From the NCBI GenBank assembly GCA_019614645.1, contig JABWDB010000011.1, positions 4,079,501 through 4,143,500 of the forward strand: DNA of 64,000 nt, given 5' to 3'. This document shows, in pieces, positions 47,887 through 61,836 of the stretch. Source of the stretch: Stratiolaelaps scimitus (taxonomy: Eukaryota; Arthropoda; Arachnida; Mesostigmata; Laelapidae). A program made the position numbers and the translations under genes. Each line of letters starts with the position of its first letter. Position 1 is the first letter of the stretch. Below the pieces are notes generated by a model that made no database searches, was not told the DNA's origin, and saw only the letters and a list, made by a program, of their open reading frames with translations.

Positions 47887-49611
47887 CAGCCGGTTGACGC
47901 GCCAACTTCGTACAGTTCGTCCTGCCGAGACGGTGCCGCGAACCAAGTCGCAACGTAAAAAGCGCCGTGTTACGTCGTTACGTTGACGTCCTTCTTGGCA
48001 GCGATCGATGGTCGGCAGTTTCATCGCTGACGCTGTGCATTGTGAGGTACGACAAGAATGACTCTGGTGCGCGACTCTCTCGGCTCGGCGGTGTACACCG
48101 CTCGGGCGTTCGAATTCGCGCACGCGGCCAACTGAAAACGACCAATCTCAGTTCGTTCGTGAATCCCGTGAGGAGACGAGGGGGAGGGTGGGGCAAGTGA
48201 ATTGGCAAAAGGCGCGCGTACGATACGTGCATGCATGGGCCACATTTCCAGAACGTACGATCGTACGACCGAGAAGTCGACCGGGCGGGACAGTTCAAAT
48301 GCCCGTACCAGCACGTGTCTGCCGTCGCTGATGCCGAAGGATCCCTGATGGATCAGCGGGGCGCCGGGCACCGATTTGGTGAACGGGCCTCATTTACTGG
48401 CCACTTTCGATTTTGAACTCGTTCGTCCGCCCTGCCGAGGGCCTGCGCGGTCTCGAGTGCTGGCCGTTGCATAAAATTGCCGATCGTCGGACCATTTTCG
48501 ATCTGCTCACCATTCGAGTGGGGTGCTCAGATGAACACCTTCGTTCTTTGGAGGGCTTTTTGTGTTTGTGCTTGTCAAACATTCGCCAAACTCTCTTGTT
48601 TGGCGGGTGTGTGACCGAAGCAAGGCAAAATGACAAAGCACTTAAGAGACAAAGCGAGAGAGAGCGAGCGAATATAGAGAAGTCCCTTCTTCGTAATGAA
48701 CGCTTCTTTGTGCCGACCAGACGCGTCATGCTCGTCATGCCGAGCAGCCACGGTGGCACGGAATATTATCGTCACTCTTGGCCCCCCCCTCCCACCAAGG
48801 CTTTCACATTTTGGAGCTGCACTAGCAGAGCCACCGTGCCGAGGAGTTGTCTCTCCGACAGAAACCAAGCTCAGAAAACGGAAGAGAGATCATATCGCCG
48901 AGGCAACCAGACCGCCAACGACTGCCAACGACGAATATATACGCCGCAGTGACTCCGCAAATTGAGAGTGGACGATCGCGCGGCATCGCTGTCCAGATGC
49001 GTCGGCTACCGATGCAGCCACCGACGAGAGTCGGCAAGTGCCTTCGGAAGCTGCGCCACGCAGTGGTGAGCAACATCTTGCACCGGCGTACCAACACACA
49101 CACACACGTCGCGATGGCAAAGTCGGCCGCGCGCGCGTTGTCCTGACGGACCCAGCTAAACTGGCAGAGGTGTACGGGATGGCCTTGGCGTCCGCGGCTG
49201 TCGGCGGCGGCGGCGGCACCAACAGCACCAGCAGCAACAACAGTTGTGGCTCCTCGCCTGCGCTTCGGTGTCGGATGAGCGCCACTTCGTGTGGTCTGAC
49301 GTTGTCGTAGTCGTCGTCGTCTCGGAGCGCCGTGGTCATCTAACCGCTTTGTAATTGCCCCTTGAAATTACAAAACTTGCCGCGGCCTCAAATAGACATG
49401 CGTATATCGCTCAGATGTGTGGCTGCGTTTGGTCTTGTTTTCTATTATTATGATTATTATTACTATTATCAGACACCCGTACACACATAAACCATACAAA
49501 CACACTTTTTTTGTGACAAACACACATTACAAAAAAAGGTATCGGACGGTTCGCAAAAACGCAGACGATCGGACTGAGCGTCCAACCGGACGACAGTGAG
49601 CGTAACTGGAC

Positions 49612-49659
49612 GAAATCAGGCTCGGTGAGCGCCACGAGATCAGGCTCGGTGAGCACACC
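49612..49659 (+). repeat. Tandem duplication of 24 bases
   Basis: 49612-49635 and 49636-49659 share ATCAGGCTCGGTGAGC and differ at a few bases. Confidence 0.75.
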
Positions 49660-50985
49660 GGGCCTGATCTCTGTGTGCCTACGGTTGCCTGTCTCCACAG
49701 ACCGCAGTTGCCCTGTGCTTGTTTGACTTCTTCTTCGTGCTCTTCATAAGGCGGACGCTTCGTAGATCTATCGTGTTGGCTATTTTCTCAACAACGCACA
49801 ACAAGAATTGTTCCAGTATCGTTTACCATGCCCCGCGTGCGCGGTCGCGCACATCGAGCAGGCGTGGACCGAGGTAGAGCGGCAAGTTCGGCTGGCCGTA
49901 TTTCTATTGGCCGCGCACAATTGCCCCCGCTGAAAGAAGATGACAAAAAAAGCTGCTACAGAACAACAACAACAACAATAGCAACAACAACAACGGCAGG
50001 ATGACCATCTAGCCGTAGTAATCGCGGTATTGTAGTGCCCGTCGCAGTCGACAACAACAAACACTCGCGCAGCGAAACACAGAATTGCTGTTGAGCGTTG
50101 GTGCGGCCCCGCGCGGCTTTATTTTACGACCGAATGTGGACGCGCGTTTATGTACGTCAGACAACTCGTACGACAGGGACGCACACAGAAACAGTGGACG
50201 TTGAACGGCGTCAGCCGGCCGGCCCGCCCGAGATACGAGATGTGACGTTGTGGGAGCGACAACGGGGGCTAATTACTTTGCAGTGGCTAATTTGAGAAGG
50301 GGACGAGACGGTGAAGTCCCATTCGTTCCAGGCGGAAAGCATCGCCATAGGGGATAAGGAAAACCACAGTGCATTTAGCTGTCCCATACTCATGATGTGC
50401 TTATCTATGTTGCAGCTGCAGCTGTTGTTGCTCTTGTTGTTGATCTCGACCGTCAATTATTGTCGTACGATTCAACGGGCGACAATGTGTCTTCCCTGTT
50501 GTGTAGATTTCACCGACGAGGTGAAATCCATCACTGAGCGCTAGGGATTCAGTCCGTCAACGACTTCATCCAGCGAGAAAGTTGCTCCGGTGGGACGGAG
50601 CTGGGCTGTTGGTCGTTTTGTTCAACTGTTTGTCTCTAGTTTTACGCGCGTTGGACGCGTGCTGGCTGTGTTTTTGCCCTCGCGTTCATATCCGCCTGAC
50701 GTCTTGCCAATTAGCAGATTAGCAAACGAACGTTTTTTTAGTGGCGTCAGTTAGATAACAGCTGCTGTTATAATTCAAGCAAGGACTCACTCGTCGAGAG
50801 TGGATGGGCGACTTCGAGTCTAATGAGATTCCACGTCGGTTTCCTCAACGGAGTCCGTACGCAGTACAGATTCTGTGTTGAACGTCGTCAGGTTGCGCAG
50901 GTGCGAATACAAATCCATAAGGTGCCTCTTTTCTCAGTGTTAACTCCTAAAGTCACTTGTGCAGATGGATGGGGGTCGTCTGCCT

Positions 50986-51024
50986 TAATCGAACGCTTGC
51001 TAGACCCTAGCAAGCGTTCGATTA
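50986..51024. repeat. Perfect 18-bp hairpin with 3-base loop
   Basis: 50986-51003 (TAATCGAACGCTTGCTAG) and 51007-51024 are exact reverse complements flanking ACC. Confidence 0.85.
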
Positions 51025-52183
51025 TTACTCGTGCCCAACGCATCGAGTTCCTCTCCTCTCCTACGCGCGCTAGCGGGACTCGACACCGAATAGTTCCAGG
51101 GTCCAGTACCCCTTACATGGGAGGGGATTGTCTCGACAATCCACCGTCGTTTACGCAAAGCGTCGTTTCTTCAAACTCGTCTTCCGAGGCGTATGCGCCC
51201 CATGGCTCACGCCGGCCTTTTTCTACACCACAATATCTACCAGTTAGTTGCCATTCCCCGCAACCCCTTATGGACGCAACGGAACAGACAGTCCGGCGGA
51301 AAGTTGAAATTCAGCCGTCGTCGCGAGGTTGCCAGCTGCTGCTGCTGCTGGACCGACCGTAAGAATCTGGGGCGATTTGTCGAACGACGCCGACGCCCCG
51401 TTCCCCATCTCTCTGTCAGCATTCGTACTGTGGATACTTCGCGCTCGTGAGAACTTCGACGACGCTCCGCGTAAATGCGAACAAAGCAGAGAACACTCTC
51501 TACCCCCGGGAGTTCCTCTGGGTGTGTCCACTGTACTCTGGGTGGGGACAATTCGGGCCGGACCCTCGATTGAGGATCAGACCGATTACCACGGGTATAT
51601 CGCTATCGGAATATCAGAAATAACAGATACACATTCATTGAATTTCTGCACGGATTCATCGTTCGTGGCCCCTTCGATTTTCACCATGTCTTCGAATGCT
51701 GGGGTATTCGAGGGGATCGGCAGAGGGGGATTGCACGAGTTCCTTCAAAAATCCCCCTCCCCGGGGAGCGTTCTCTGAAAAATCGACACAAGCGAGCAAG
51801 GCTGACTCGGATACGGACGTCGGTGTAGGGCCCTGCTTCGTGGCCCGCTCAGCCATTTGCCACTTGTTGTCGTTGGTGAGCGCGCGTTCGTTCGTTAGCT
51901 GGCGAAGACGTGATCGAAATCACAATGCTGGTCGCTGTTGTTTCTCACTGCCGGCGTTCGTGTGGTGACACGTCTTCGATGGTTGATCAGTCTTCACGCT
52001 GTTATGTGGACAGATGCGTGTCCGCTTGTTCGTCCTATGGTCAATATCCAGCCTTACGGCACGGGCAATATTTCTAGTTGAACGTTATTATTAAATGAAA
52101 TGGTTGCGGAAGCAGCGACTACACGTTTTTGTCTTGTCAACGCGTGCGCTGATATTTACGTTGGTCGCTTCAGTATCAGATAT

Positions 52184-52206
52184 TTGTGTGTGTGTGTGTG
52201 TGTGTG
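52184..52206. repeat. (GT)n microsatellite
   Basis: About eleven GT units. Confidence 0.9.
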
Positions 52207-54168
52207 AACTATCCCGAAGGAGCTATAGATAAACTATGGAAGCGATTTGCTTGAGAGGACATCCCTGGCTGTCGGCCGCTTAGTGTTCGGTTACGCCGAA
52301 GCAATGCGCTTCCCAATGGCTTAGAATGACCCATCACGGAACGGCGGGTCCAGCCCTCCCGCGGTTATTGTTGCTACAGCTATTGATCATTCTGTATTGT
52401 ATCTGCAATATTGTGGTCGGCACACACAATCAACCGCCACTCAATTCGCTGTCAATCAAGTAAACGAGAGAATCGGACGAACCCTGCAATAATGCTGTAT
52501 GCCAGATTTTATGATGGTCTTAAGGCATTAAAGCATGATTTTTTGCCTATTTTCAAGAAGATGACGTATTCATATCCTTGAATTCGCTGCTATGCTATTG
52601 TATCGTAGCGCTCGTACGGGACGGCGAACTGTCATTGGCGTGTCCAACATCGAAGCAGTGAGTGTGTGCTCTCTCTCTCTCACCCACCCACCTGACTATG
52701 TACCGCAGTTACCAGCGGATTACTGCAAAATGTCAGATGAATTGATCGTGGCTGTAAATCGAACCAGGCAGAGCCTCCTTGAACGATATTCGTTTGATCG
52801 TTAAGGCGCGTATCGTCGTTAATGCCTCGTAAGCGAAGGCAGCATATAGGATAAGTAGCGGGTCGCAGTTGGCCGCGCTGGTAACTCGGCCCGTCTCAAT
52901 CCAGCCCCGGTGTGGCAAGCCGCTAATCGAGTCGGCAGGTCTCATAGGCTGTCGTCAGAGTAAATGCTCTACGCTGCCGTTCATGTAACATTATGATACA
53001 ATCAAGCATAGTGACACCAGCCGATACAGCCAACCAGAGTTCGAGCTCCGAACTCCGATCCGCAATGTCAGCGCGATGCCTTATCCTCGCATGCGGCCAG
53101 CGAATTGGGTTCATCGCCTAAATAGGTCGACATAACCTATGTATCATAGATGGCCAATATCTTTCACGTAAACCTGCAAATTTTTGCGTGAAATGCATTT
53201 TTTTTCAACCATACGCTTAGAACGACGGTCGTGCTCGCACACGCGATGCCGCGCCTTGCAGCCATTGTCACGCGAACGTATTGTCCATATACAGGTGACG
53301 ACGCCTCGTACGGGGGCCTATATAATGCGTAAACACCGCACTGCCAGTATCATAGGTGCATTCGCTTAGATTCGTTGACGCCACAAAGCGGTAACCAGAG
53401 TGTTGGCTTATCGTCGTTGGCGTCGTCACGTTGGCTTTGGCTAATGCGTCTTCCTTCCTCATGAAGTGGTCACGGCCGCCAGCCGCTATACGGGGCCAGG
53501 ATGGGGAGATAGTACCAGCAAGAGATTACCATACCCCCATTGTACGTGACGAAGCTGCACCAGCCGCGGCAAACAGCCGTCAGTGTCACCATCAGCCGTC
53601 GTGCGTGTAACGGCGGCGGCGGTGGTGGTGGTTTGGTGACGACCCGTTCGGTGATCGAGTTCGCTGCTGACGACGTGAACGCCGCCGTTGCTGGTGGAGG
53701 GACGCCGCCAGTCAAGCCTCCCCGCGACACCCGGCGGCTCAGCTGCACGGGACAGGCTCGGGCCGCAGATTCAAAAGGGCTCGCCGCGAACACAACGAAA
53801 TCGTCCATTGCAAAATCCCCCAAAATGGCTGAAATGCAAACGCTGAAATGAAATCGCTGCTCGCGGAACCCCCCGCCGCCCGCAGCCGCCTCTCGTTCGA
53901 AACGGCCGACGACGACGACGACTCATGTCTGTTGTTCCGTCGGGGCTGCATCGTCAGCTCTGTAGAGCCCCGTGGTGTCATCGCTCTGCCTGTGCGCGTT
54001 TGTTTGAAAGCGCTCATCGGCGCGTGTGTTCCAGCCGTTGTGGGTGGGCGTTGAGGGGAGAGAAAAGCCGCCGTGGATCGCGGAAGAGGTGGCGACGGCA
54101 GCAGTCAGCGATGCGATGATGATGCTTTCAGCTGCGGCCGACAGACGGCCGCGTGACTGAATGTCCCG

Positions 54169-54170
54169 TA

Positions 54171-54207
<37 letters not shown>
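54169..54207. repeat. (TA)n microsatellite with one C interruption
   Basis: Two TA runs of about 20 and 18 bases separated by a C. Confidence 0.95.
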
Positions 54208-55012
54208 GTACGTGTGGATATATAGATTGATTTCGATGGTCGGTCGTGATGTGTATGATCGCTTCGTGGAGATTTGTACTAGATTCTAGGGCACGCAACG
54301 GAGTGGCACGTAGTTCGCCGGCGCATCCACTCGGGCGAGTTCGAAACTCAGAGACGAAGACTGATTGCCGGGATCGACAATCGGCAACCGTCGACAATCG
54401 ACCAGTCGACTTCAACCGCTCGCCCGTGTGAGCCGATGGAAGAACCAATGTGTGTGTGGATGAGGGACACGATCGCTCGTATCGGCCGATTGCCGTCTGT
54501 AGAAGCCGAGGGTGCCGATGTAGGCTATGAACGCCGGGCGCAATATAGACGTATCGTAGACATCTATGGGTAAAAACCGAGTCACTTTGGACAGGACGGA
54601 CGAGAAAGAGAAGAGCCGGGACCGGGAAGTCTGCGGGCAAAAACTGGGACATCGATTGATACCTTGAATTCGTTGGTTAGTTCCACGTTCGAGAAGAACA
54701 AGCGCCTCTGAAAGATCACTTTGCCGATCCATAAGGTCATCAATATTGAGACAATTCTGGGGCGCACATAAGGCGACAAGGGTTGGCCTCTAATCATCAG
54801 CCCTTCTCGTGCGGCTCATCCGTCACTCCAGATTGTTCATCGTCATCTTTGATTGTCATTCATATAATGAACTGAAGGTCTCACCACGGTTACTATTCTC
54901 TTATTAATTTAGAATCCATACGGAGAGAATTGAATTGAAATTGAATTGAATTGAGATCTGAAGACGCGCAGGCGAACTTCCGAGAGGACGATTATCACCA
55001 ATTGTAATACGA

Positions 55013-55015
<3 letters not shown>

Positions 55016-55044
<29 letters not shown>
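55016..55044. repeat. (TA)n microsatellite
   Basis: 29 alternating bases. A (GAATT)n-like tract lies 60 bases to the left (54928-54956). Confidence 0.95.
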
Positions 55045-55046
<2 letters not shown>

Positions 55047-56519
55047 TTCGTAGTATATTCTATAATAATTTTCTAATTGTGCCGATATTCCCATTTAATC
55101 CTTTTGCTAATAACATATTGTCGGACAGGGTAACAGACGCTTAAAACAACGAGCAACGAATGAATAACACGATTATCAATTAAACGCTTAACAACGTGAA
55201 ATGCAGAACGCCGAAACATTTGCACCCGAAACAACCACCCTACATGCTTTCGGCTATATATATATATATTATATATATAGCCAGTTTCTATTTTTATCGA
55301 CTTTCTTCTGGACCGTTCGGTTCCAATGGATCCCCAACACAACAACGCCGATCCCGCCGACTACTGTTGCAATCGGGGGAGGGGTAGGTCACTTCCGTCG
55401 GTACTTTTTCGTTGTCATTACCGCCTTTTAACTTCGGATCCGGCCACATGGCCTCACCACGCTGCTCGCCCAACCCCCCTCGGGCTCGGGCTCGCTTCGA
55501 CCAATGGCTGATACTATTAATATACCGTGCCGTCCCCGCCCGACTAAACGTCGGCGATGTCGGCGCGTCGACGGGCAACCGCGCAGCGACGGGTCCCAGT
55601 CCGACGCCGGCGACACCCACGGCGATTGACACCGTTTGCAAGCCAAGCCAAATGGCAATGCGACGAATGGGGGGAGGGATCGATTTGGTCTGCTCGCGTC
55701 AGCGTAGCGAACAACGCTCATGTAATGGCGACAAGGGGCCAAACGAAATCCACATGAGCAACATTGCTGTTCGATAGTTATCGATATGCATAGATGTGCC
55801 GCGGGCTTGCTGGCGGCTGGATTTCGCTCGCGGGGCATAGCCGCCGCCGGAGCGAATCCGAGCAAGCCCACAAGATCTAGCTAAGCCGCCGATGGCACCT
55901 TGCGTTCGTATGCGGCTATTAGCGATGTCGCTGTCCCGCCCGTGTATACTGATCGCCAACAGCTAGCATCAAAAAGCACGACGAAGCTTTGCTTTTTGCA
56001 TAGACCGCACAGGAAAGCTCTGCCGGAGCCGTCCGAATGTACGAATAGCACGCTGCGCGCAGGCGTCCAGCGACACGGACCAAGATCCCCAGGTCTGCCT
56101 CGGCCGGCAACAGTCCCACGATAGCTGGTGGTGGCCGTCTTCTGTGTTTGCCATCGGTGAAGTGGCCTGTGTCGGCCTCTGGGACAGAAAAATCCCGCAG
56201 GGCTTGAAGCTGCCCCTGCCGTCGCCGTCGCCGCCGCCGCCGGAGACTCTGTGTCGCCACATTAAGTGGCGCTAACGGACGGGGTAGCCCTTGTAGAGGC
56301 AGGGCAGAAAATCGCTGAAGCAATTTTTAGATTTGCGAGCGAGAGAGAAAGAGGGAGGGAGGGAGAGGTGAGAAGAAAGACAGATACTTTGTGACTGTGT
56401 TAGCGACCGATGCAGTCCGCCAGCCGACGCCAATTTTAGCTCCGCGCGATGACAGCGCGCGGACAGGCTGCCGACTACTTCGAAGACTACTCTATGCTGG
56501 AGAACGAACATCGTAAACA

Positions 56520-56521
<2 letters not shown>

Positions 56522-56561
<40 letters not shown>
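56522..56561. repeat. (TA)n microsatellite, longest in the window
   Basis: 40 uninterrupted alternating bases. Confidence 0.95.
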
Positions 56562-56564
<3 letters not shown>

Positions 56565-59500
56565 AAATAGCTATATGTGACTATATAGGTGTGTGTAATT
56601 GCAATCGAATTCGAGGACCACAGCGTAGCTGGAGTAACCGATGAAGATGATGGCTTCGGGGGAATCGCTTCGAATGGCGACACTATAATATATGAGCAGA
56701 TATAGATACCTTGCCTATTGGATGGTTGAAAATTTCTGAACATGAACAGAAGAAGCTCGATCGACACATTATAATGGTTAACCCGAAGGCTATTAACACG
56801 CCTCTTGATTACCTTTGTGGCCGACCGCCTCGGGAACGCGCTGAAAGCTGTTGACACAATCGAAACAATTGTCATTTCGTCAGCGTTAGGGGTCAGGGCA
56901 TATGTGTCTCGCTAGAGCGATTAGCTTACACTGCTGGAGGGGCAATACTAGTCATCTTCTTGTAATAACCGAAGCCCAGCTAATAGATTTTGCTGGAAAA
57001 TTTACCTCATGATAACTATTATATGTAAATTCTTCGGGTGTTGTTTTTTTATTATTATTATTATTATTAATATCTAATATTTCTCCGTTTAGTTTCCTTC
57101 AACATTTGCGTATTCTCTTCGTATATTTTTCTTGTTTTTTGTCTTTTTGCCAATATCCATGGACCTCACTTCGAGGGTGTCTTCATCAATAGCTTCTTCA
57201 CAAGCGAGCGCCGCATGAATTCAAAGCTTTATCTGTCTTCATCGTCATTCTCGTTGTTGTTATTGCTGCTCCTGCTGTTGTAGTTGGCATTCGCGTCGAA
57301 CGCCTCACCCGCGTCGTCCGCAGCGATTTCACGTTCGACTCGAACTGAAGAACCCCCCAAAGGCAACCTTTTTTTCGTTCACTAATGAACGTGAACCCAT
57401 CAATCAATCAATCAACCAATCAATCAATTATATCGCGACGCCACTTGTATTTTTTTGTGCCTTCGACCGCCCGCTATCACTACATTACCTGCTGTTAATG
57501 AGCGAACCGAGCGTATCATAATTTTCTCCTTCGAAAAAAAAACGGGCCACAAGACGCACAACGTATTCTATAGGTGTGCCGTTGAAATGCAACGAGCTGA
57601 CGGGGCGGGGGAGTCCACGGTGTCAGCGGTTAAAGGTCACAGAAAATGCGCAGGCAACGTGGTTTTTTTTGTTTCAGCCAATTGATCAATGCATAGATGG
57701 GTGTAAATTTCGTCGAATTAATATCGCCATATTCGTTTCGGAGCGAGCCGAAAAATCGTGCGGTTTCTTCTGACAGCGGATTTATTCATTTGCGAGAGCC
57801 CCACCCTTTCGTAGGCGAACCTGGTGGTCGGCTGTTAATGTTTCGTTGTTGTTATTGTTCCTGTGTAGAATATGTACTCGAGTCTCACTTTTACTTTCTC
57901 CCTTGCTTTTGAAACCCTAGACGGGCACTCGAAGGATGTACCAAAACGTCCATCGAGAGTATAGATCTGAGTTGACTCATTCTGAGTTTCTTATCGTTAT
58001 TAGTTTGCATCTAAGGAATACACCTCAAATTCGAGCTGACCATTCGAGCTCACATCCTGGCAAGCGAACCAGCCGGTCGATTTGTTCCCGGTGGAATAAA
58101 CACAATATACTACTAGATACTTTGGTAAGATCAACGAGTGTGTGACTAATGACTAAATCTGACGTAAGCAAATGAGCTTGTCGCGCAGAGCCCAACAGAA
58201 GTGTCCCTTTGCCCATTACGTATTGTCTCCGTCAAATCAATCGTCGCAGTTCTCGATTTATCGATGGAGCAACCGGTAGCTAAATTCTACTATGGTCCAA
58301 TATTCGGCTAAGGATTCCGCCGCAGATACAGTCGCTCGCTGTGATGGACGATGCCAATCCTATGGCGACCTTTTACTGTTTTCGCTCTCCCATTGTTGTC
58401 CTACGTGGTCTGAACGGTATCGTCACCCCGGAACGACGACTGTATCCTTCTGCAGTGGAGGGTATTGGCATCGTTGGTATACGACGCAAAACTGAGGAAA
58501 ACCTCTGCCCGGCTGTTCTACCGACGGTTACCCGCGACAGGCCGTTATCTGTTATGTCGTGGCGGTCGGCCGGACTGTGGGTCCCCATAATGGAGGTCCG
58601 GAGAAATCCGGATCCGCAAGAAATCATCCCCCCATGCTGAGCGCCTCTGTCGAACGCTCCGAGCAGCGCCTAAGCGCTGTTGGCATGGGTGACAGATCAA
58701 TGACTCGGGCAGCAGAAGACACTCGGTAGCGAGTTTCGTAGCGAATTTCAAGGGAATTTAATGTCCTCCTCCTCCTCGCCCACCAATCGACCAGTCGTCC
58801 GTTTGACTACTTAGATAGAAAACCGAGGTGATATCAACTGCGGCAACAGTCTTTCAGCGGAAATGCAACTTCTTTGGCCACGCGGTTCCCAGTGACCTGT
58901 CAATAGGCTGCAAAAAACTCCCGAAAACAGGGAACTAATGTCACCACCTCGCCGGTCCTGCTTTGACCAAATTCTGTTCGTTTCCGAAGTCTATCTTCGA
59001 TTATATATTGCCTAAACCTTTCATTTTATTAGGTCAGCCACCCGTTCTCGATTTGGATCTCGGTTTAAAGGGGTCGCCCAAAACTCAAATCATTCGCGCG
59101 TCTCCAGTTTACCCTGGTCGACCAGGACAGCGCTTACAATCCACCAACGGCAGCGGAACATGAAATTGCTCAATCGGTCAATCTGCTCGATCAATCCGCG
59201 GACCGATGACGTCGCTGGCCGTTGCCCAGAAAATGCGCGATTTCTGGGGCTATCGCTGCCCTCGCGCCCCCCATCCTGTGCTCTGCTAAAAATAGCCAGC
59301 TATATCTGTCGATCCATCCATGTATCTGTCCCTGTATCGAGGAATTACCCGAATAAGACTTTAGCAGAAATTGTATCAATCGTTACTGCCAATGACTAGC
59401 GCCAATGGAGCCGCTTGCGTGACGATGTTTGTGCACAGCCGGGGGTGGTGATTGCTGGACGCTAACTGGTGCACTAATGACGACAGCTAGGCCTTGGCAG

Positions 59501-59646
59501 TCGGCATCGGCGCGCTCCTTTGAAACTCCCCTGTTGATCTCGGATCAAACTTGGCCACCCCTTTCGTCGTCTGTTGACGTTGACATTTAAGCCCGCGCCA
59601 GCTGCCTTACGTGTTTATCTTTAGATATATATATATATATATATAT

Positions 59647-59710
59647 CCTTAAACATTCAACGTCGGCGGTACAATGGCTTTCGGCATTGCTTCGTAAGAC
59701 GGATCACTTG
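59647..59710 (+). mobile_element. Dispersed repeat family 1, copy adjoining a TA tract
   Basis: AAACATTCAACGTCGGCGGT, ACAATGGCTTTCGGCATTGC and TTCGTAAGACGGATCACTTG follow in order. The copy starts directly after a (TA)n tract at 59625-59646, as the copy at 61837 also adjoins one. Confidence 0.65.
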
Positions 59711-59836
59711 AATATATATATATGTATGTATTCCTAGACTTAAGTTTCCTTGTCATATTCCCCTTCCTAATGTTGCCTCCTCTATCTATATTTTATTTGG
59801 ATTCACAATTATGATAATTATAATTGTAAGACTACC

Positions 59837-59839
<3 letters not shown>

Positions 59840-59873
<34 letters not shown>
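59840..59873. repeat. (TA)n microsatellite with palindromic ends
   Basis: 34 alternating bases flanked by CCCC on the left and GGG on the right, so the whole tract is one hairpin. Confidence 0.95.
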
Positions 59874-59876
<3 letters not shown>

Positions 59877-60859
59877 AATAGAATGCGAAGAATCAAAGAA
59901 GACACGAATATTATATCCATGATCGTCATCGGCATCAGCGTTAACATTAGCAGCAGCCGCAAACCGAGCTAGATAGCAACGCAAAGCGCGCGGAGGGAGA
60001 TGAGCGGTCAAGTAGGCGTGTACACAGGCGTACACACATTCGTACGGACATAGCCACATCGTCGGTCTGTCACTCAGCCAGTCAGGTACTTGCTGGCCGG
60101 TGCTATGAAGCTGTCGGCGGCGGCGGCGGCGTCAACGTCGGCAACGTGGGGGGACTTGTTCGCTGCGCTGACGCTGCTAGCGCTGGCGGTGCTGTTGGTG
60201 TTGGCAGTCTGAGGCAGAAGAACGAAGGTCGTCGGGCAGCCTTGATCATGAAATGGCGTGCCACCATGATAGACTATGATATCAGATCATACTTACTTAC
60301 TTACCCCTCGTGATACCCCCACGAACGACCGACGGCTAACCGACTGATGGACTGACCGTTGTCCTCGCCCTCGTCGCACACACAGACACACACAAGTCCT
60401 TCTTCTTCTTCTTATCCTGGCCCTCCTCTCTCATCGCCCTTCTCTGCCGTGGCCCCCAACGTTTACAAAGCAAGCGGCTGTCTGGCCGTGCGGTACAGAA
60501 CGACGTGGAAGCGTGTCTGTGTGTGCGCATGTTTGTGTGTATCAGTGTATGTGTGTGCGTTTGTGTGTATCAATGTGTGTGTGTGTATCATTTCGTACGT
60601 GATCCGTCCGTGTGTATGTCCGTGTCTGTGAGTCGGTGTCGCTGTATCCTGCCGATTTTCAGAGGCCCGCTCCGTTCGCCAGCCGACGGCCTGTGGAAGA
60701 CCACAATATTGTCGTGGTAGCCATCATTGCTGCGGAACACTGCCGTGCTACCACCACGGCGGTGGCGCTAACCGTAATCTTGCCATTGGCGGCAACAGCT
60801 GTGCGTACGTGTGCTGCTCGGCTACTGTCGTGGCCGTTGCCGAGGCACCCCAGCAAGAA

Positions 60860-60893
<34 letters not shown>

Positions 60894-61836
60894 CGCGGGG
60901 GATGGCTGTAATAGCTGACACGAATCATAGACCCACCCATACACAGACACACACACAGCACCAGCATCACGGTCATCATTACCAGTGCTACTGGCACTAT
61001 TATACATATGTGCCACTCGCTGGCCAGCGTTGCGCCCGAACGTCCGTCAAAGGCGCGGCGGCGCGCCGTCATTTACGTTGGCTGTTTGTTCCGCCGGCTC
61101 TGCGAGCGCTTCCGGATTCGGCAAACCACCAGCGTTAGCCGGCCGGATAGCGGCTGGTTGCAACGAACAGAAGCGTCCGCGCCGGCAGCTATGGAGATTT
61201 TTCGAAGGCGACGCCATCCGCAGTGGGGGCAGGTCTTATGCAATCGGGGATCGCGCAGCTTCTCGCGCAGTCGACCCAATCACGCTGTGACAGTGGCGGA
61301 CCGCGGATGACGAAATCGCAATGCAGATGGACGCGAAGCGAGACACACACAAATGAGATACGGGCAGAGGGGCGGAGAGAAGGACGCGACTTCGGCAACG
61401 ACGACGACTTTGGAAGGGGGCGAGATCAAGACAAGAGTGCGATGTAAACGAGAAATGCAAATGACGAAAATTGCAGGAGAGCGTACCTCGCGAAGTGCCC
61501 CGAGGAGAACAGAGAGAGAGGGAGGAAGATAGAGAGAAGCTGGGAGAGATTTTTGCCGAGGCAACGAGGATCCGATGGAGCGTGGAAGAGTGTGTCTTCG
61601 AATATCTGCGAGACGAAGGAGGATTATCGTACGCCTTGTTGACAATAGACAACGACAGAACGCTAGGATTCGAAAATGATAGAAGCTCTAGACCAACTAG
61701 GTAACGCGTTGTCCAGTGCGTTCTTGGTTGTGGTGATTATACAAATACATTGCTACCTAATGTAATACATTACTTATCTACTTAGTCGCAGTGTCTGGAC
61801 AATATGAGACACGCCGTTGTACGTTTACGTTCAAGT

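Noticed and set aside
50823..51362. 179-codon open frame
   Set aside because: A perfect palindrome runs through it and its product shows no recognisable domain. An overlapping 149-codon frame continues in another phase, suggesting low stop density only.
53540..54054. Two frames overlapping as ATGA, like a translationally coupled pair
   Set aside because: Such coupling is not expected in this kind of genome. Both frames lie in GC-rich DNA and match nothing.
58344..58640. 98-residue frame starting at an ATG
   Set aside because: An equally open frame lies on the opposite strand, and no family is recognised.
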